This document shows positions 16,787 through 25,631 of a stretch of 64,000 nt of DNA, piece after piece. The DNA is from Cyclobacteriaceae bacterium (lineage in GTDB: Bacteria > Bacteroidota > Bacteroidia > Cytophagales > Cyclobacteriaceae). The position numbers and the translations under genes were made by a program. The notes beneath the pieces were generated by a model. It searched no databases and was not told the DNA's origin. It saw nothing but the letters and a program-made list of their open reading frames with translations. The stretch is from assembly GCA_019694875.1 (NCBI GenBank), contig JAIBBC010000001.1, forward strand, positions 1,433,501 to 1,497,500. The letters run 5' to 3'. How positions within the stretch are numbered: the first letter of the stretch is position 1; every line of letters starts with the position of its first letter.

Positions 16787-17296
16787 TTATTTTAAAAGAT
16801 TGATTGCATTAATGGTGTTTTCGATACCGTCTGAATCATTAGAATATTTGATCGTTTTGAATATGCTTGGTATGCCTAATGCCATAAGGGAAACGAAACC
16901 CTCACCAATTTGAAGGTTATGCGTTTTATGGTCAGGATTTTCATATGATACTGGGTCTGCCTTATTATTTCCATAATCACGAAAGCATAAAATAATTGGA
17001 ATGTTCTTTGACTCAGCTATTTGTAATTCTATACCCAACCCAGTTGAAGGGAAACTAACTTCAGCAATTAGAACGTCCGCTTCTTCTACCATCTTTCTAT
17101 CCCATAAGTAACATAGCTTTGCTTTTTCTAATTGTGGTTTCTCTTCTAATTGTGGATCGCTGTTCACTAATGCATACTTCACTTTATGATCTTGTGTAGA
17201 AGATAATGTTCGCGCTAGTTCATGAATAAAATTTGTGTACTCCTGAAACATATTTCTTGGAACATGGGTTAGTCCTGAGGCAATGTATATCTTCAT
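16787..17296 (-). CDS. Nucleoside 2-deoxyribosyltransferase-fold protein at end of defence operon
   Basis: 169 residues. MKIYIASGLTHVP at the start, a MVEEADVLIAEV strand-loop, then FPSTGLGIELQIAESKNIPIILC match the N-deoxyribosyltransferase (NDT) Rossmann-like fold; Glu90 falls where the NDT catalytic glutamate sits and the IYIAS strand where the nucleobase/sugar pocket starts. NDT-fold proteins cleave or exchange N-glycosidic bonds of nucleosides or nucleotides; related folds (e.g. DNPH1, TIR-like) act on nucleotides or NAD. Its start overlaps the YaaC-like stop by one base, so it is the sixth gene of the operon. A role as a nucleotide-attacking effector is inference. Confidence 0.72.
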   Translation of the reverse strand: MKIYIASGLTHVPRNMFQEYTNFIHELARTLSSTQDHKVKYALVNSDPQLEEKPQLEKAKLCYLWDRKMVEEADVLIAEVSFPSTGLGIELQIAESKNIPIILCFRDYGNNKADPVSYENPDHKTHNLQIGEGFVSLMALGIPSIFKTIKYSNDSDGIENTINAINLLK

Positions 17297-18345
17297 CAGG
17301 CTGCAGGTCTAATATTTGGAACTAGGAACTGATATCCGGTGATTTCACTAGCAATCTCATCAAGGAATTGTAGTGGAGCTTGTTGAATGAATTCAGATAA
17401 AAGCCAGTTTTTTTGACCTGTAAGGAATGAGGACAATTCTATTGGTCTGTATCGGCAGAGATCACTTAAACAATGCATGGCAGCTAATGTTAATGTAAGT
17501 GGAAACCGTGATAGACGCCTTGGGCCATTTACGTTAGATTTGGCATACCAAAGTGTTTGAACCCCGTTTATGTACTGAATGTCCTGCCTCAAACCCTTAT
17601 GAAATGATAATAAGTTTTGAATGTCGCCATTTGTTGGCCTTGACGCCTTGGTGAAAGGAACTGAAGCGACTGATTTAACAACATAATCTTGGCCAATAAT
17701 GGAGTCAAGAATAATCGTTGAAGGCAGTCTTTTTACAATATGTTGAGATGAAAAATCTTTAGATAGTTTAGCTCTAAAAAAAGCTGTCTTTGCTCTGTTG
17801 TCATGAACATATTCACATTCCCTCAAAGGAATAAACATGTCTTTCTGATTAGAATAAGTTAAGCAATAAGTGCGGTGAATGTAAGGTAGATTAAAAAAAA
17901 TTTCCTGTAGTGAATGGGTTTTTAATGTTTCAGATTCACCTAAGTAAGCTGAGAGTGCAGGAAGAACTCCATCAGGCTTTATCTTTACCCCTTCGTTTGA
18001 AATGGATATCTTCGGAGATGTGCTTGATATTTGAGTTGGAGAGACTCCATGGTATTTGTTATAGGTAACTCCTTTCGCGCTTAGTAGTGCTTTGGTGGCA
18101 TTCATGAAAGAGTAATAGTGTAGAAGGGGAGCTGATTGGGTAGGCAGGTCAGTTGATGCTTTGTTAAACTCTCTTGCTTGATTCCAAAAGAAAACTGCCT
18201 CCTCTTGTTTCTCCTTCCTTAACCATAGGTCAACAAAATCCCAAGGTGCATTTGTAAGAACATTTTTTGAGTTTAGAATGGGAGAAATTATTGCCTTATG
18301 TGGTTTAATACTTTTGCCATTCAATTTAATTGGAATGATAGCCAT
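17296..18345 (-). CDS. YaaC-like protein in defence operon
   Basis: 349 residues. The segment AVFFWNQAREFNKAS ... LPTQSAPLLHYYSFMNATKALL followed by HGVSP is characteristic of YaaC-like proteins (named after the Bacillus protein; function unknown), which recur in bacterial defence islands. A later FPLTLTLAAMHCLSDLCRYRP and a C-terminal helical region (FLDEIASEITGYQFLVPN) complete the family pattern. No signal peptide. It is 19 bp after the DUF4420 gene and overlaps the NDT-fold gene by one base, so the two are a coupled pair. Confidence 0.75.
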   Translation of the reverse strand: MAIIPIKLNGKSIKPHKAIISPILNSKNVLTNAPWDFVDLWLRKEKQEEAVFFWNQAREFNKASTDLPTQSAPLLHYYSFMNATKALLSAKGVTYNKYHGVSPTQISSTSPKISISNEGVKIKPDGVLPALSAYLGESETLKTHSLQEIFFNLPYIHRTYCLTYSNQKDMFIPLRECEYVHDNRAKTAFFRAKLSKDFSSQHIVKRLPSTIILDSIIGQDYVVKSVASVPFTKASRPTNGDIQNLLSFHKGLRQDIQYINGVQTLWYAKSNVNGPRRLSRFPLTLTLAAMHCLSDLCRYRPIELSSFLTGQKNWLLSEFIQQAPLQFLDEIASEITGYQFLVPNIRPAA

Positions 18346-18364
18346 AAGTGTTGAAGTGATTTTG

Positions 18365-19348
18365 TCAAAGTGCCAAGAACAATTTTGAATCAGCGTCAGT
18401 CAAATCTTCTATTTTAGCTGCTTGTATGGAAGACATATCTGATCTGTAGCAAACCTCAGAAACTTTATCAGGAATATTAATAAGTTCAATTTTATCAATG
18501 TCTTGATGTCTATAGAATTTAAGTGATTGTTTTGCTAAATCATAATCGAAGCTCATTGTCAATGAGTATTCCAACGTATTTGCCAGAGTTGCGCAGACAA
18601 CACTGTTTAGCTTTTCCATTGCTATAAAATTTTCAGAGATTTTCTCTGAAATGTTATCAATTAGCTGTTGAATACTACATCCTTTACCTTGTTGTCGAAC
18701 AAAAATTGAAGCAATTAATACCTGTGTTTCTTCGGGCGGATTCAATTGCTCTGATGAAAAAACATGACTTCGTTCCAATGATGAACTGCTTTTAACTTCG
18801 ACTTTTTCCGGCCCGGCATTGAAGTCAAATTTTTCTTCCGGGCTGCTATGCCAATAGTCAATTAGTACTTCTGGGGTTTTGCAGTTATCAATTAAAAATA
18901 ATTCACCCCAAAGCCCTGCTACCGTATTGGTTGGAGACTCGGAGAGAGCTTTAAAAACTTCAATTATTCTCTTTAGAGCATCAATAATTGCTTTCTGAGA
19001 AGGTGTCTTACCTATAACTTTAATGAAAGTCTCCGCAACGCGTAGAAAGTATTCCTGAAGATTTCGATCTGTGCTTCTAAAAAGAATGACCGTAAACGCT
19101 TGAGAGCGTGTGGTGTTGTTCTCAGAAATGCTACACTCTACATTCTGCTCAAGTTGAAGATACTTTAGTCTGACATTCTTTAAGACAGAATCTTTCAATT
19201 GTTCATTAATAGACAAAAGAAGAACTGCATTTCCGTCTCTATCAATTCCGAGCCTGAATTCTGGATATTCAGGAATTACAGTGGCGTTAAACACTTTCCT
19301 GTCTGTTTCAGGGATAGAAAGAGAATCGTAAAGACCTATCAAATTCAT
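18365..19348 (-). CDS. PD-(D/E)XK motif protein (DUF4420), probable restriction nuclease subunit
   Basis: 327 residues. GLWGELFLIDN, a downstream W-x-x-S...KFDFNAG and EVKSSSSLERSH give the E ... D ... ExK pattern of the PD-(D/E)XK nuclease fold in DUF4420 proteins, which accompany MORC ATPase and Z1 proteins in restriction-modification operons. It probably cuts DNA as part of a complex with those partners. Its ATG overlaps the Z1 stop by 4 bp (ATGA). The C-terminal domain (after about residue 200) is helical and uncharacterised. Confidence 0.85.
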   Translation of the reverse strand: MNLIGLYDSLSIPETDRKVFNATVIPEYPEFRLGIDRDGNAVLLLSINEQLKDSVLKNVRLKYLQLEQNVECSISENNTTRSQAFTVILFRSTDRNLQEYFLRVAETFIKVIGKTPSQKAIIDALKRIIEVFKALSESPTNTVAGLWGELFLIDNCKTPEVLIDYWHSSPEEKFDFNAGPEKVEVKSSSSLERSHVFSSEQLNPPEETQVLIASIFVRQQGKGCSIQQLIDNISEKISENFIAMEKLNSVVCATLANTLEYSLTMSFDYDLAKQSLKFYRHQDIDKIELINIPDKVSEVCYRSDMSSIQAAKIEDLTDADSKLFLAL

Positions 19349-21582
19349 GATTGTCTGATTATATCTTTTCCAATATGTTCAGGAATCCAAATTGCAAGCG
19401 TTGATACGTTCCTAAATTGAGTGTCTCGAATATCTAATAGATGAACCTGAATAGTTAATAACCTGTCATCTTTGATTTCACCGTCACCGGGATAAACTAC
19501 TTCTCCAGTTCTTGGGTTTCGACCTTGAAACAGTTGCTGAATTTCATCATTCCTATCAAGCCTACGAGTTCTTGCAGGCCAGTCAGTGGTGCTTCTTGCA
19601 CTCATTAGATATACAAGGCACTCTTCGTCTTGATGCTCCTCGATATGGCGCTTAAGTATTCCTCTCAAACTGGAGTAGGTTGCTGAATCACTCTCGCGAG
19701 TGTAGCGAAGCTTATTTAATAGACTTTCAAGACATAACTTGATCGGAAGCCTCGCAACCAAATGCTTCTGATCTTCAGTTCTTCTTGCGTGTCCTTCGTC
19801 TTGATTAAACGCTTCAGTATTCTGAGTAATAAAACTCATTAAGGACTCTCTGTTTGTTTCTATAAGTTGTTCAGTATCATGCGGTGCATGAATTCTAACC
19901 CAATCATCTCCAAATCTATCTCTATCTAAATCATCGTAGATTACAGACCTTCTTGTCAGGCTTAACATTTGATCAAGTACAACCTCTCTATCCCAGTCAT
20001 TCAAATTTCGATTGTTAAGATCAAACTCCAATAATCTTCCTCTAACATCTTCCTCATGTTCAACAATAAAATTGTATGAATCAATAGTCACTTGGCCGAG
20101 AAAAACTCGACAAAAACCTAAATAGCTTCTCTTATAGCCAAAGAATCTGGCACGTTGTTGTATAGTATCAACGTTGCCATTTCCGATGTCTCTTGGCATA
20201 TAGGTAACTGTTAAGCCTTCAACTGTGAAGCCTCTATCCATTGATTGACCACCAACCAAAATCCAAGAATAAAAATCGTTCCAAGGAATTTGAGGAGTTT
20301 CGCCATTTCGAGAATTAACTTCAACAACTTGACTATAACGAATCGAGTGTATTAGGCTTGTACCTGAAAGCACTGCGAATTCTGGAAGATCAGGTGCGGT
20401 TACACTTAGCTCATCATAAGCAATTCTGAAATCAGCAATTAAATCAGCCCTATCTTCGTTATCTGGTCCAGATAATAATCTTTGCCAGCTATTGCATGTA
20501 TCCCTTATCCAATTGATAAACTCACTATGATCATCTTGTAATCTTGATGGATGTACAAGCATTGTTCTATTTCTCTGATCAGCTTTAATTTCTCCAGCAA
20601 CCACTCCTAAAAAGAAAAGTCGCAAGGCTCGTTTTAAACTTTCTGGTATTTCATAAAGAATATTTTCAGGCCCAGGAATTTCATCTGGAGGAATTTCAAT
20701 AATTAGTTGAGGATTGTTTACAAAAAACTCTTGACCACCTGTGTACTCTTGCCCCGGTGTAAGGAGTCTAATGAAATTAGGGGATAATCTATCCATTATG
20801 TTAATGAAAAGATTCGCTTGAGGGGTTGCTGTATATTGTAAGAATGTATGATGCGGAAATATAGAGCGGAGAGAAGTAATACGTCTGTAAATCGTTGAAA
20901 CTTGATTTTCAGTCAGGCTTTCGATATCAATATTCTGATTGGCGGCCCATCTTGCTCTGGTGTTTAGACTAGCTTGATCCCCCTCGTCATCAATAATCAA
21001 TGTTGGAACATTCTGTAATCTAATATCTTGAAATAAAGCTGTTAAGTTATTGAGATGCGAGGTGTTTTTCATTACTGTTATAAGCAATGTTCTGCATCTA
21101 TCATTGGGAAAAGTTGGATCGGCCCATTGCGCTAAAGTCGTTTCAATGGTTTCGCCTTGATCTTGCCTGCTTGGATTTTGAAGTAACGTCCATTTTCTAT
21201 CAAAGCGAGTATTCAATCGCAGATCGTTTGACAACCTTTGTGTAGATTGATTTACCAAAGAGGTAGAAATTCCCGCTATGACAATCACAATCTGATATCC
21301 ATTGTCTCTTGCTAAAGCTGCAAGAGTCGTGAACGAAAGTGTTTTACCGCTTTGGACATAGCCAATAACAATCCCTGTTTCGTTATTTGTTCCGCTATTT
21401 GGATTGCCGCACACTTGCATAATGCGATAGGTTTCGTCCAATATGCGTTGACCGTTTTGATTGATGGTTCGATCGGGATTCGTAAATCCCTTACTGCGTA
21501 GTAACTCGTTAGTCTCGTCACCTACAAAAGGTTGCCATTCACCGGTAGGGTTCTGGGCTTGTACTTCAATTATTTCTGGCAT
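19345..21582 (-). CDS. Z1-domain P-loop protein of MORC-type restriction system
   Basis: 745 residues. Walker A GYVQSGKT at residues 74-81, a Walker B-like TLIIDDEGDQASLN, FLQYTATPQANLF and a SMDRGFTVEGLTVTYMPRD ... QQRARFFGYK segment are the hallmarks of Z1-domain proteins, related to superfamily II helicases/UvrABC-like ATPases and known almost only from MORC-linked restriction operons. It presumably couples ATP hydrolysis to DNA translocation or remodelling. It starts 33 bp after the GHKL ATPase gene and ends in an ATGA overlap with the DUF4420 gene. Confidence 0.9.
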   Translation of the reverse strand: MPEIIEVQAQNPTGEWQPFVGDETNELLRSKGFTNPDRTINQNGQRILDETYRIMQVCGNPNSGTNNETGIVIGYVQSGKTLSFTTLAALARDNGYQIVIVIAGISTSLVNQSTQRLSNDLRLNTRFDRKWTLLQNPSRQDQGETIETTLAQWADPTFPNDRCRTLLITVMKNTSHLNNLTALFQDIRLQNVPTLIIDDEGDQASLNTRARWAANQNIDIESLTENQVSTIYRRITSLRSIFPHHTFLQYTATPQANLFINIMDRLSPNFIRLLTPGQEYTGGQEFFVNNPQLIIEIPPDEIPGPENILYEIPESLKRALRLFFLGVVAGEIKADQRNRTMLVHPSRLQDDHSEFINWIRDTCNSWQRLLSGPDNEDRADLIADFRIAYDELSVTAPDLPEFAVLSGTSLIHSIRYSQVVEVNSRNGETPQIPWNDFYSWILVGGQSMDRGFTVEGLTVTYMPRDIGNGNVDTIQQRARFFGYKRSYLGFCRVFLGQVTIDSYNFIVEHEEDVRGRLLEFDLNNRNLNDWDREVVLDQMLSLTRRSVIYDDLDRDRFGDDWVRIHAPHDTEQLIETNRESLMSFITQNTEAFNQDEGHARRTEDQKHLVARLPIKLCLESLLNKLRYTRESDSATYSSLRGILKRHIEEHQDEECLVYLMSARSTTDWPARTRRLDRNDEIQQLFQGRNPRTGEVVYPGDGEIKDDRLLTIQVHLLDIRDTQFRNVSTLAIWIPEHIGKDIIRQS

Positions 21583-21615
21583 ATACTGTTAGGGGTGTAT
21601 GTTAGCCTGCAGAAT

Positions 21616-23151
21616 TTATTTTGATAAATGCGCTATTAGTTCGTTAAAATTCCTGCGCACTTCTCCTTGATTTTTGTAACTGCCTTTTGCGATAATCTCA
21701 GATAAGCCAAACGCAGCAGCCATTCGAAGAATCGGCTCAATCTTGTTAGTATCTGCTCCGGCAAACTCAACCATAAAAGGATGAGTCAATGATAACCGTA
21801 TCCCAATTTGCCGTACAGAACCACCACCTGTCTTGTCCTTAATAAAACTATCTCCAATTTCAATAAGCTCTGATAAGGAGGGATCAAATGATAATTCGAT
21901 TGACACTTTCCAGTCTGTTTTATTGAAGCGAATATCGAATTCCCGGTGTAGGGTTTGCGGTGTTGGAGTAAGTAGTTCTTTTTCTTGAGTCTCGGATTTG
22001 CCATAGGCAATCATGACATCCTGAACAGCCTGAGGAGCTTTCTTCTCAAAATCATAAACAGTTTCATCGAGTGCTTTGACTGCTGCTTTGTACTCTTTTT
22101 CTGTGGCTCTGGCTCGATATTGTTCAGCTTGTTGCAAAAGCGGAAATTCTTTTGTGCTGATATCATCCTTTAACAATCGAAGGAAAATGTCAAGATTCTC
22201 GTCCCACTGAATTCCTTTCTTCGTAAAGTTGACGTTGAAGCCTTCGAGATGAAGTTCTCCAAAGACCCGTTGATACCGGTAGCTGTTTGGTGCACCAAAA
22301 ATGAAATCGGGACGAAAACCGTTGTCGAAACTTCCCTCGATTACCCGACCTCTTCTGAATAAAGCAAATCCAGCTTCTGCAGTTGACGCTTTTTCTCTTA
22401 TGGCGACAAATCCACGAACACTTAAGCCATTCTCAATTGGAAAATCTATTTTCTTTTTCCACAAGACCGGACTACCATTTGGATCATCATGTCTGGGTAC
22501 ATTTAGGATTTTAGGATCATCAAATTTCAGTTCTTCACCGTTGAGCGTAAGTTTTAAGACTCCCTTGCGAATAAATTCTCTATAAATGCTCCTAAGGTGA
22601 TCCTTTACCTTTGCTACTCCCTTTCGCCTTGGCATTCGATTAACATTAAACAATTCAACTATTGTGTAATGCTGACCTTTGTTGCATGGTTGACTTTCAA
22701 CCTCAAGTTCCTCCAATTTGTCCTCAAAGATTTTTTTCATATCAAAGAAGACTTTCTTCACCTGATTTTCACCTAACGCTGTGGTGGTGACACACCAGCT
22801 ATCGGCAAACCAGCATGCGGCAGATTTCATTCCCATCCCAAACTCAGATAGACCGGAGTTTACTGGTGGAACTTCGGCTGCTCTGAAAGCTCTCGCATAA
22901 TCTTTCTCACTTATTCCCCCAGCGTTATCACGAATTGTTATTTTGCTTTCTGGCTCATTGATCTCTACCTTGACTTCAAGGGTAGCTTTAGACCCGTCAA
23001 TACCTTTTATAAGGTCTTCGTTGCGTAGATAGCTTTCAATTGCATTATCAATAAATTCAGCGAGTGCATACCATGTTTCGTATTCTAAATATTTTAGAAC
23101 AGAGAGCATAGTTACTTGTGGGCGAATGTTAACCTTAGGCTGCTGACTCAT
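21616..23151 (-). CDS. MORC/MutL-like GHKL ATPase of restriction system
   Basis: 511 residues. The GHKL fold is clear: N-box ALAEFIDNAIES (Glu32, Asn36), G1 box IRDNAGGIS, G2 box SEFGMGMKSAACWFAD. The rest resembles prokaryotic MORC proteins: an S5-like domain with KKGIQWDENLDIFLRLLKDD and a C-terminal beta-rich segment. Such ATPases dimerise on ATP binding and are thought to clamp or loop DNA. Its start lies 17 bp inside the methyltransferase gene in another frame, showing tight coupling. Confidence 0.9.
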   Translation of the reverse strand: MSQQPKVNIRPQVTMLSVLKYLEYETWYALAEFIDNAIESYLRNEDLIKGIDGSKATLEVKVEINEPESKITIRDNAGGISEKDYARAFRAAEVPPVNSGLSEFGMGMKSAACWFADSWCVTTTALGENQVKKVFFDMKKIFEDKLEELEVESQPCNKGQHYTIVELFNVNRMPRRKGVAKVKDHLRSIYREFIRKGVLKLTLNGEELKFDDPKILNVPRHDDPNGSPVLWKKKIDFPIENGLSVRGFVAIREKASTAEAGFALFRRGRVIEGSFDNGFRPDFIFGAPNSYRYQRVFGELHLEGFNVNFTKKGIQWDENLDIFLRLLKDDISTKEFPLLQQAEQYRARATEKEYKAAVKALDETVYDFEKKAPQAVQDVMIAYGKSETQEKELLTPTPQTLHREFDIRFNKTDWKVSIELSFDPSLSELIEIGDSFIKDKTGGGSVRQIGIRLSLTHPFMVEFAGADTNKIEPILRMAAAFGLSEIIAKGSYKNQGEVRRNFNELIAHLSK

Positions 23152-24493
23152 AGGCTTTGGAAATAGAATTAGATTTAATGTGTCGAGAACTCACACCATT
23201 CACCTTCCTTTCTTCCACCAAAAGATTTGCTGCTATTAGCTTTACAATCTTTGCATTCACTGCGTTACCCAATGCCTTAAACGCGGCAGTGTCATTCTCG
23301 GGTAAGCTCAAGCCATTAAGGGATTGAAGTTTTAATCCTTCTTTGCGTGTTATATAACGATTCTCCCAACCAATTATAGGAATTTGAGTGTTTGTACAAA
23401 CAAGAGAGGGAAAGAAATCTGCCTTCTTAACTCTGATCCCTGATGCTCTGAATTGCAAAATATACTTATTGATCTTTCTCTTACCTTCAGTTCCAACATT
23501 CCATTCAAGTTTTTGCCAACTTTGAGAAGGTAATTCGGCAATTCTATTGACAACATCCTTTATGAATTTTTTATTGTCAGCGTAAAATGCTCGGTTTTTT
23601 TTGATGTATTGCCGCTTCCAATCAGGAAACTTGTCTTCAACTCTTGCGTAGCTTGGGAGATTTGCAAATTGTTCCTCTCTTGTCATACCCTTTAAAGAAA
23701 TACCGAAATTACCCTTATACCCACTAAGTTGTCGCTGGGATAATAGGGATGGATAGTCTTCTTCAAAAGGATAATCAGCTCCAAACTCCATTCCCCATAT
23801 AGGGAATCCCGGTAGCCCTGTTTCCTTTGGTAGAGCATCAATTAGCTCTTGCCACAGTTTAATACAGGCTTGATTTGCTTTCGGTAATTTTTTGTATCCC
23901 GATGGATTCTCTTCAATAAAATTTGCTAAATCAATTACAGGTTTTTTGCGCTTATCAATCTCCTCAAAAGAAAAATGACTCAGTGCATTTTTTCCCAAAG
24001 CACCTACGATAAAAATTCGCTGTCTATGTTGTGGGATTCCAAAATCATGAGGTGAGTAGTCGTTATGATCCACATCGTATCCGAGTCTTTGAAATTCGGC
24101 TTTCATAGCTTTCCAAGTTTCCTCGTTATTATGCTTCGCGATAAAACGAACATTCTCTAAAATGAAGTACTTAGGAGTTTTGGCTTCAAGAATTTTAACT
24201 ATCTCATCGAATAAAGTTCCTCTTTCATCCTTACGGCCCAGTTGTTTACCTGCTTTGGAGAATGGTTGACATGGGAATCCAGCACAAAGAATATCGTGAT
24301 CAGGAATTAGATCAATGTTTTCCTTAACAATCTTTTTAATATCTCCGTGGATATTAATATTGTTACCCCAGTTTCGTTTATAGTTCTCTCTCAATACTGG
24401 ATCAAGTTCACTCACAAATACACATTCATGACCTAATTCGTGTAAGGCTTTGTGAAAACCTCCAAGTCCGGCAAACAAATCTATAAATCTCAT
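23135..24493 (-). CDS. DNA (cytosine-5)-methyltransferase
   Basis: 452 residues with the full C5-methyltransferase series: motif I FIDLFAGLGGFHKAL (residues 3-17), motif IV GFPCQPFSKAG with nucleophile Cys75, motif VI FILENV, motif VIII QHRQRIFIVGAL, and late motifs IX-X (QSLNGLSLPEND ... FKALGNAVNAKIV). A long variable target-recognition region lies between about 210 and 390. It would protect host DNA from the associated nuclease; its recognition sequence cannot be read off. First gene of the six-gene operon. Confidence 0.95.
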   Translation of the reverse strand: MRFIDLFAGLGGFHKALHELGHECVFVSELDPVLRENYKRNWGNNINIHGDIKKIVKENIDLIPDHDILCAGFPCQPFSKAGKQLGRKDERGTLFDEIVKILEAKTPKYFILENVRFIAKHNNEETWKAMKAEFQRLGYDVDHNDYSPHDFGIPQHRQRIFIVGALGKNALSHFSFEEIDKRKKPVIDLANFIEENPSGYKKLPKANQACIKLWQELIDALPKETGLPGFPIWGMEFGADYPFEEDYPSLLSQRQLSGYKGNFGISLKGMTREEQFANLPSYARVEDKFPDWKRQYIKKNRAFYADNKKFIKDVVNRIAELPSQSWQKLEWNVGTEGKRKINKYILQFRASGIRVKKADFFPSLVCTNTQIPIIGWENRYITRKEGLKLQSLNGLSLPENDTAAFKALGNAVNAKIVKLIAANLLVEERKVNGVSSRHIKSNSISKAYESAA

Positions 24494-24544
24494 TTAGAAA
24501 GGGGCAGATACTAAGTCAACTAATAGCTGTTTGCACAAAATTGC

Positions 24545-24571
24545 GACACATAAAGTGTCATATAGTGTCAC
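24545..24571. promoter_or_regulatory. Candidate operator upstream of the methyltransferase gene
   Basis: GACACATAAAGTGTC (24545-24559) is a perfect 5-bp inverted repeat around ATAAA, followed by a third half-site ATAGTGTCA (24562-24570). It begins 52 bp upstream of the methyltransferase ATG. Spacing suits an autoregulator or a plasmid/phage-type repressor, but no controller gene is adjacent. Confidence 0.4.
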
Positions 24572-24943
24572 AGCAAAAAAAATCCACAATGCATTTACAG
24601 CCCTTGTGGATGGCCGTAAGCTACAAAAAATTAAAATGGGCTGGAAAACGGTTTTGAGGATTTATTTTTTACAGTCCGATTTTGAGCCTGAATCAGTTTT
24701 AACCCAATACTTGTGTGACGCGCTCTCGCTGCTTTTTTTGCAGATGCTAAGTGTTAGATTTTTTAAGCTTGCTTTTTTCTTTGTTTTCGTTTCTCATTTC
24801 TGAGAGGGAGTCCAAAACCTCATTGCCCTGCTTTGAGTTGCCAGGATATACCTTCCTTAAAGTCGGAGATATATTTCTGAATTAATGGTGACCCTATGTT
24901 AATATAACCTCCTGTGTTTTGATGCGTTCTGAGTTTATACCAG

Positions 24944-24971
24944 AGGCGAACGAGTTCCGTTCGCCTTTTTT
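24944..24971 (+). terminator. Intrinsic terminator before the unknown gene pair
   Basis: Perfect 8-bp stem AGGCGAAC / GTTCGCCT, loop GAGTTCC, then a run of T. It rules out the upstream alternative start of the next gene, whose frame would read through it. What transcript it ends is unclear, since no convincing plus-strand gene lies just upstream. Confidence 0.75.
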
Positions 24972-24999
24972 CGTTAATCCCCTTCCGTTCCTATATCGA

Positions 25000-25629
25000 A
25001 TGACCTATCGAAATGCCAAGAAAAGGCAAGGTGAGATTACCTACAACTCTCCTCATGAAGTCATTCTCAACCTGCACGTCTTTGCAAATGACGACACAGT
25101 AACCTACATCAATAAGGAAACTGGTAGCCCGGTATTTACCATCACGATTGATCGGTTCAAAGTCATGATTGCTGATTCTACGGTCAATGCAACACAAGAT
25201 GATTTAGAGCAGCTTTACCTGAGATTGATCCTCACAAACTGTCATAGCAAAGCTGTTGTGGACAAAGGTAGGCTACGGCATTACGATAGTGTGTTCCGCA
25301 AATATCTTATCACAATCAAATCCGGATTTGATGCTTATCTCACCTACGAGAACAAGAAAATGGTATTATACTTTAAATACCGCAGATTCTCTGCACTTCA
25401 TTTATGTGCAGTGATTCAGGAATGGAATTGTAAAAATGATGTTCAAGTTAATCATATCAATATTCCGCACGAAGTTTCTTGCAAGAACTTGATCTACGAG
25501 TTCTTCCGAATGGAGTTCAACAAGAACTTCCTAAAGATGTACACTTACAAGCCTGTGCCAGATGATAACGTGCTAACCACTAAAATAGATTCTGAAATCA
25601 ATCAAATAATAAACCAGTTAATTAAGTAA
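25000..25629 (+). CDS. Unknown soluble protein, first of an island gene pair
   Basis: 209 residues from the ATG at 25000, 29 bp after the terminator. Opens MTYRNAKKRQGEITYNSPHE. Not recognised. Features: a beta-rich first half with DTVTYINKETGSPVFTITID, Cys/His residues scattered without a clear metal motif, and a second half with YLITIKSGFDAYLTYENKKMVLYFKYR. No signal peptide. The next gene starts 2 bp after its stop, so the two products probably act together. Confidence 0.6.
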   Translation: MTYRNAKKRQGEITYNSPHEVILNLHVFANDDTVTYINKETGSPVFTITIDRFKVMIADSTVNATQDDLEQLYLRLILTNCHSKAVVDKGRLRHYDSVFRKYLITIKSGFDAYLTYENKKMVLYFKYRRFSALHLCAVIQEWNCKNDVQVNHINIPHEVSCKNLIYEFFRMEFNKNFLKMYTYKPVPDDNVLTTKIDSEINQIINQLIK

Positions 25630-25631
25630 CC

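Larger units (their letters stand above)
24494..24999. other. 505-bp divergent intergenic region with repeats and terminator
   Basis: It separates the defence operon from the plus-strand pair. It holds the GTGTCA repeats (24545-24570) close to the methyltransferase start, a terminator (24944-24971) and a doubtful 90-codon frame rejected elsewhere. The defence-operon promoter must lie here. Confidence 0.5.

Noticed and set aside
24531-24803. 90-codon plus-strand frame between the methyltransferase gene and the terminator.
   Set aside because: Low-complexity, Phe/Leu-rich end, overlaps the promoter/operator region of the divergent operon, and no family pattern; probably chance.
24919-24999. 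Upstream start for the 25000-25629 gene.
   Set aside because: It would read through a strong intrinsic terminator (24944-24971).
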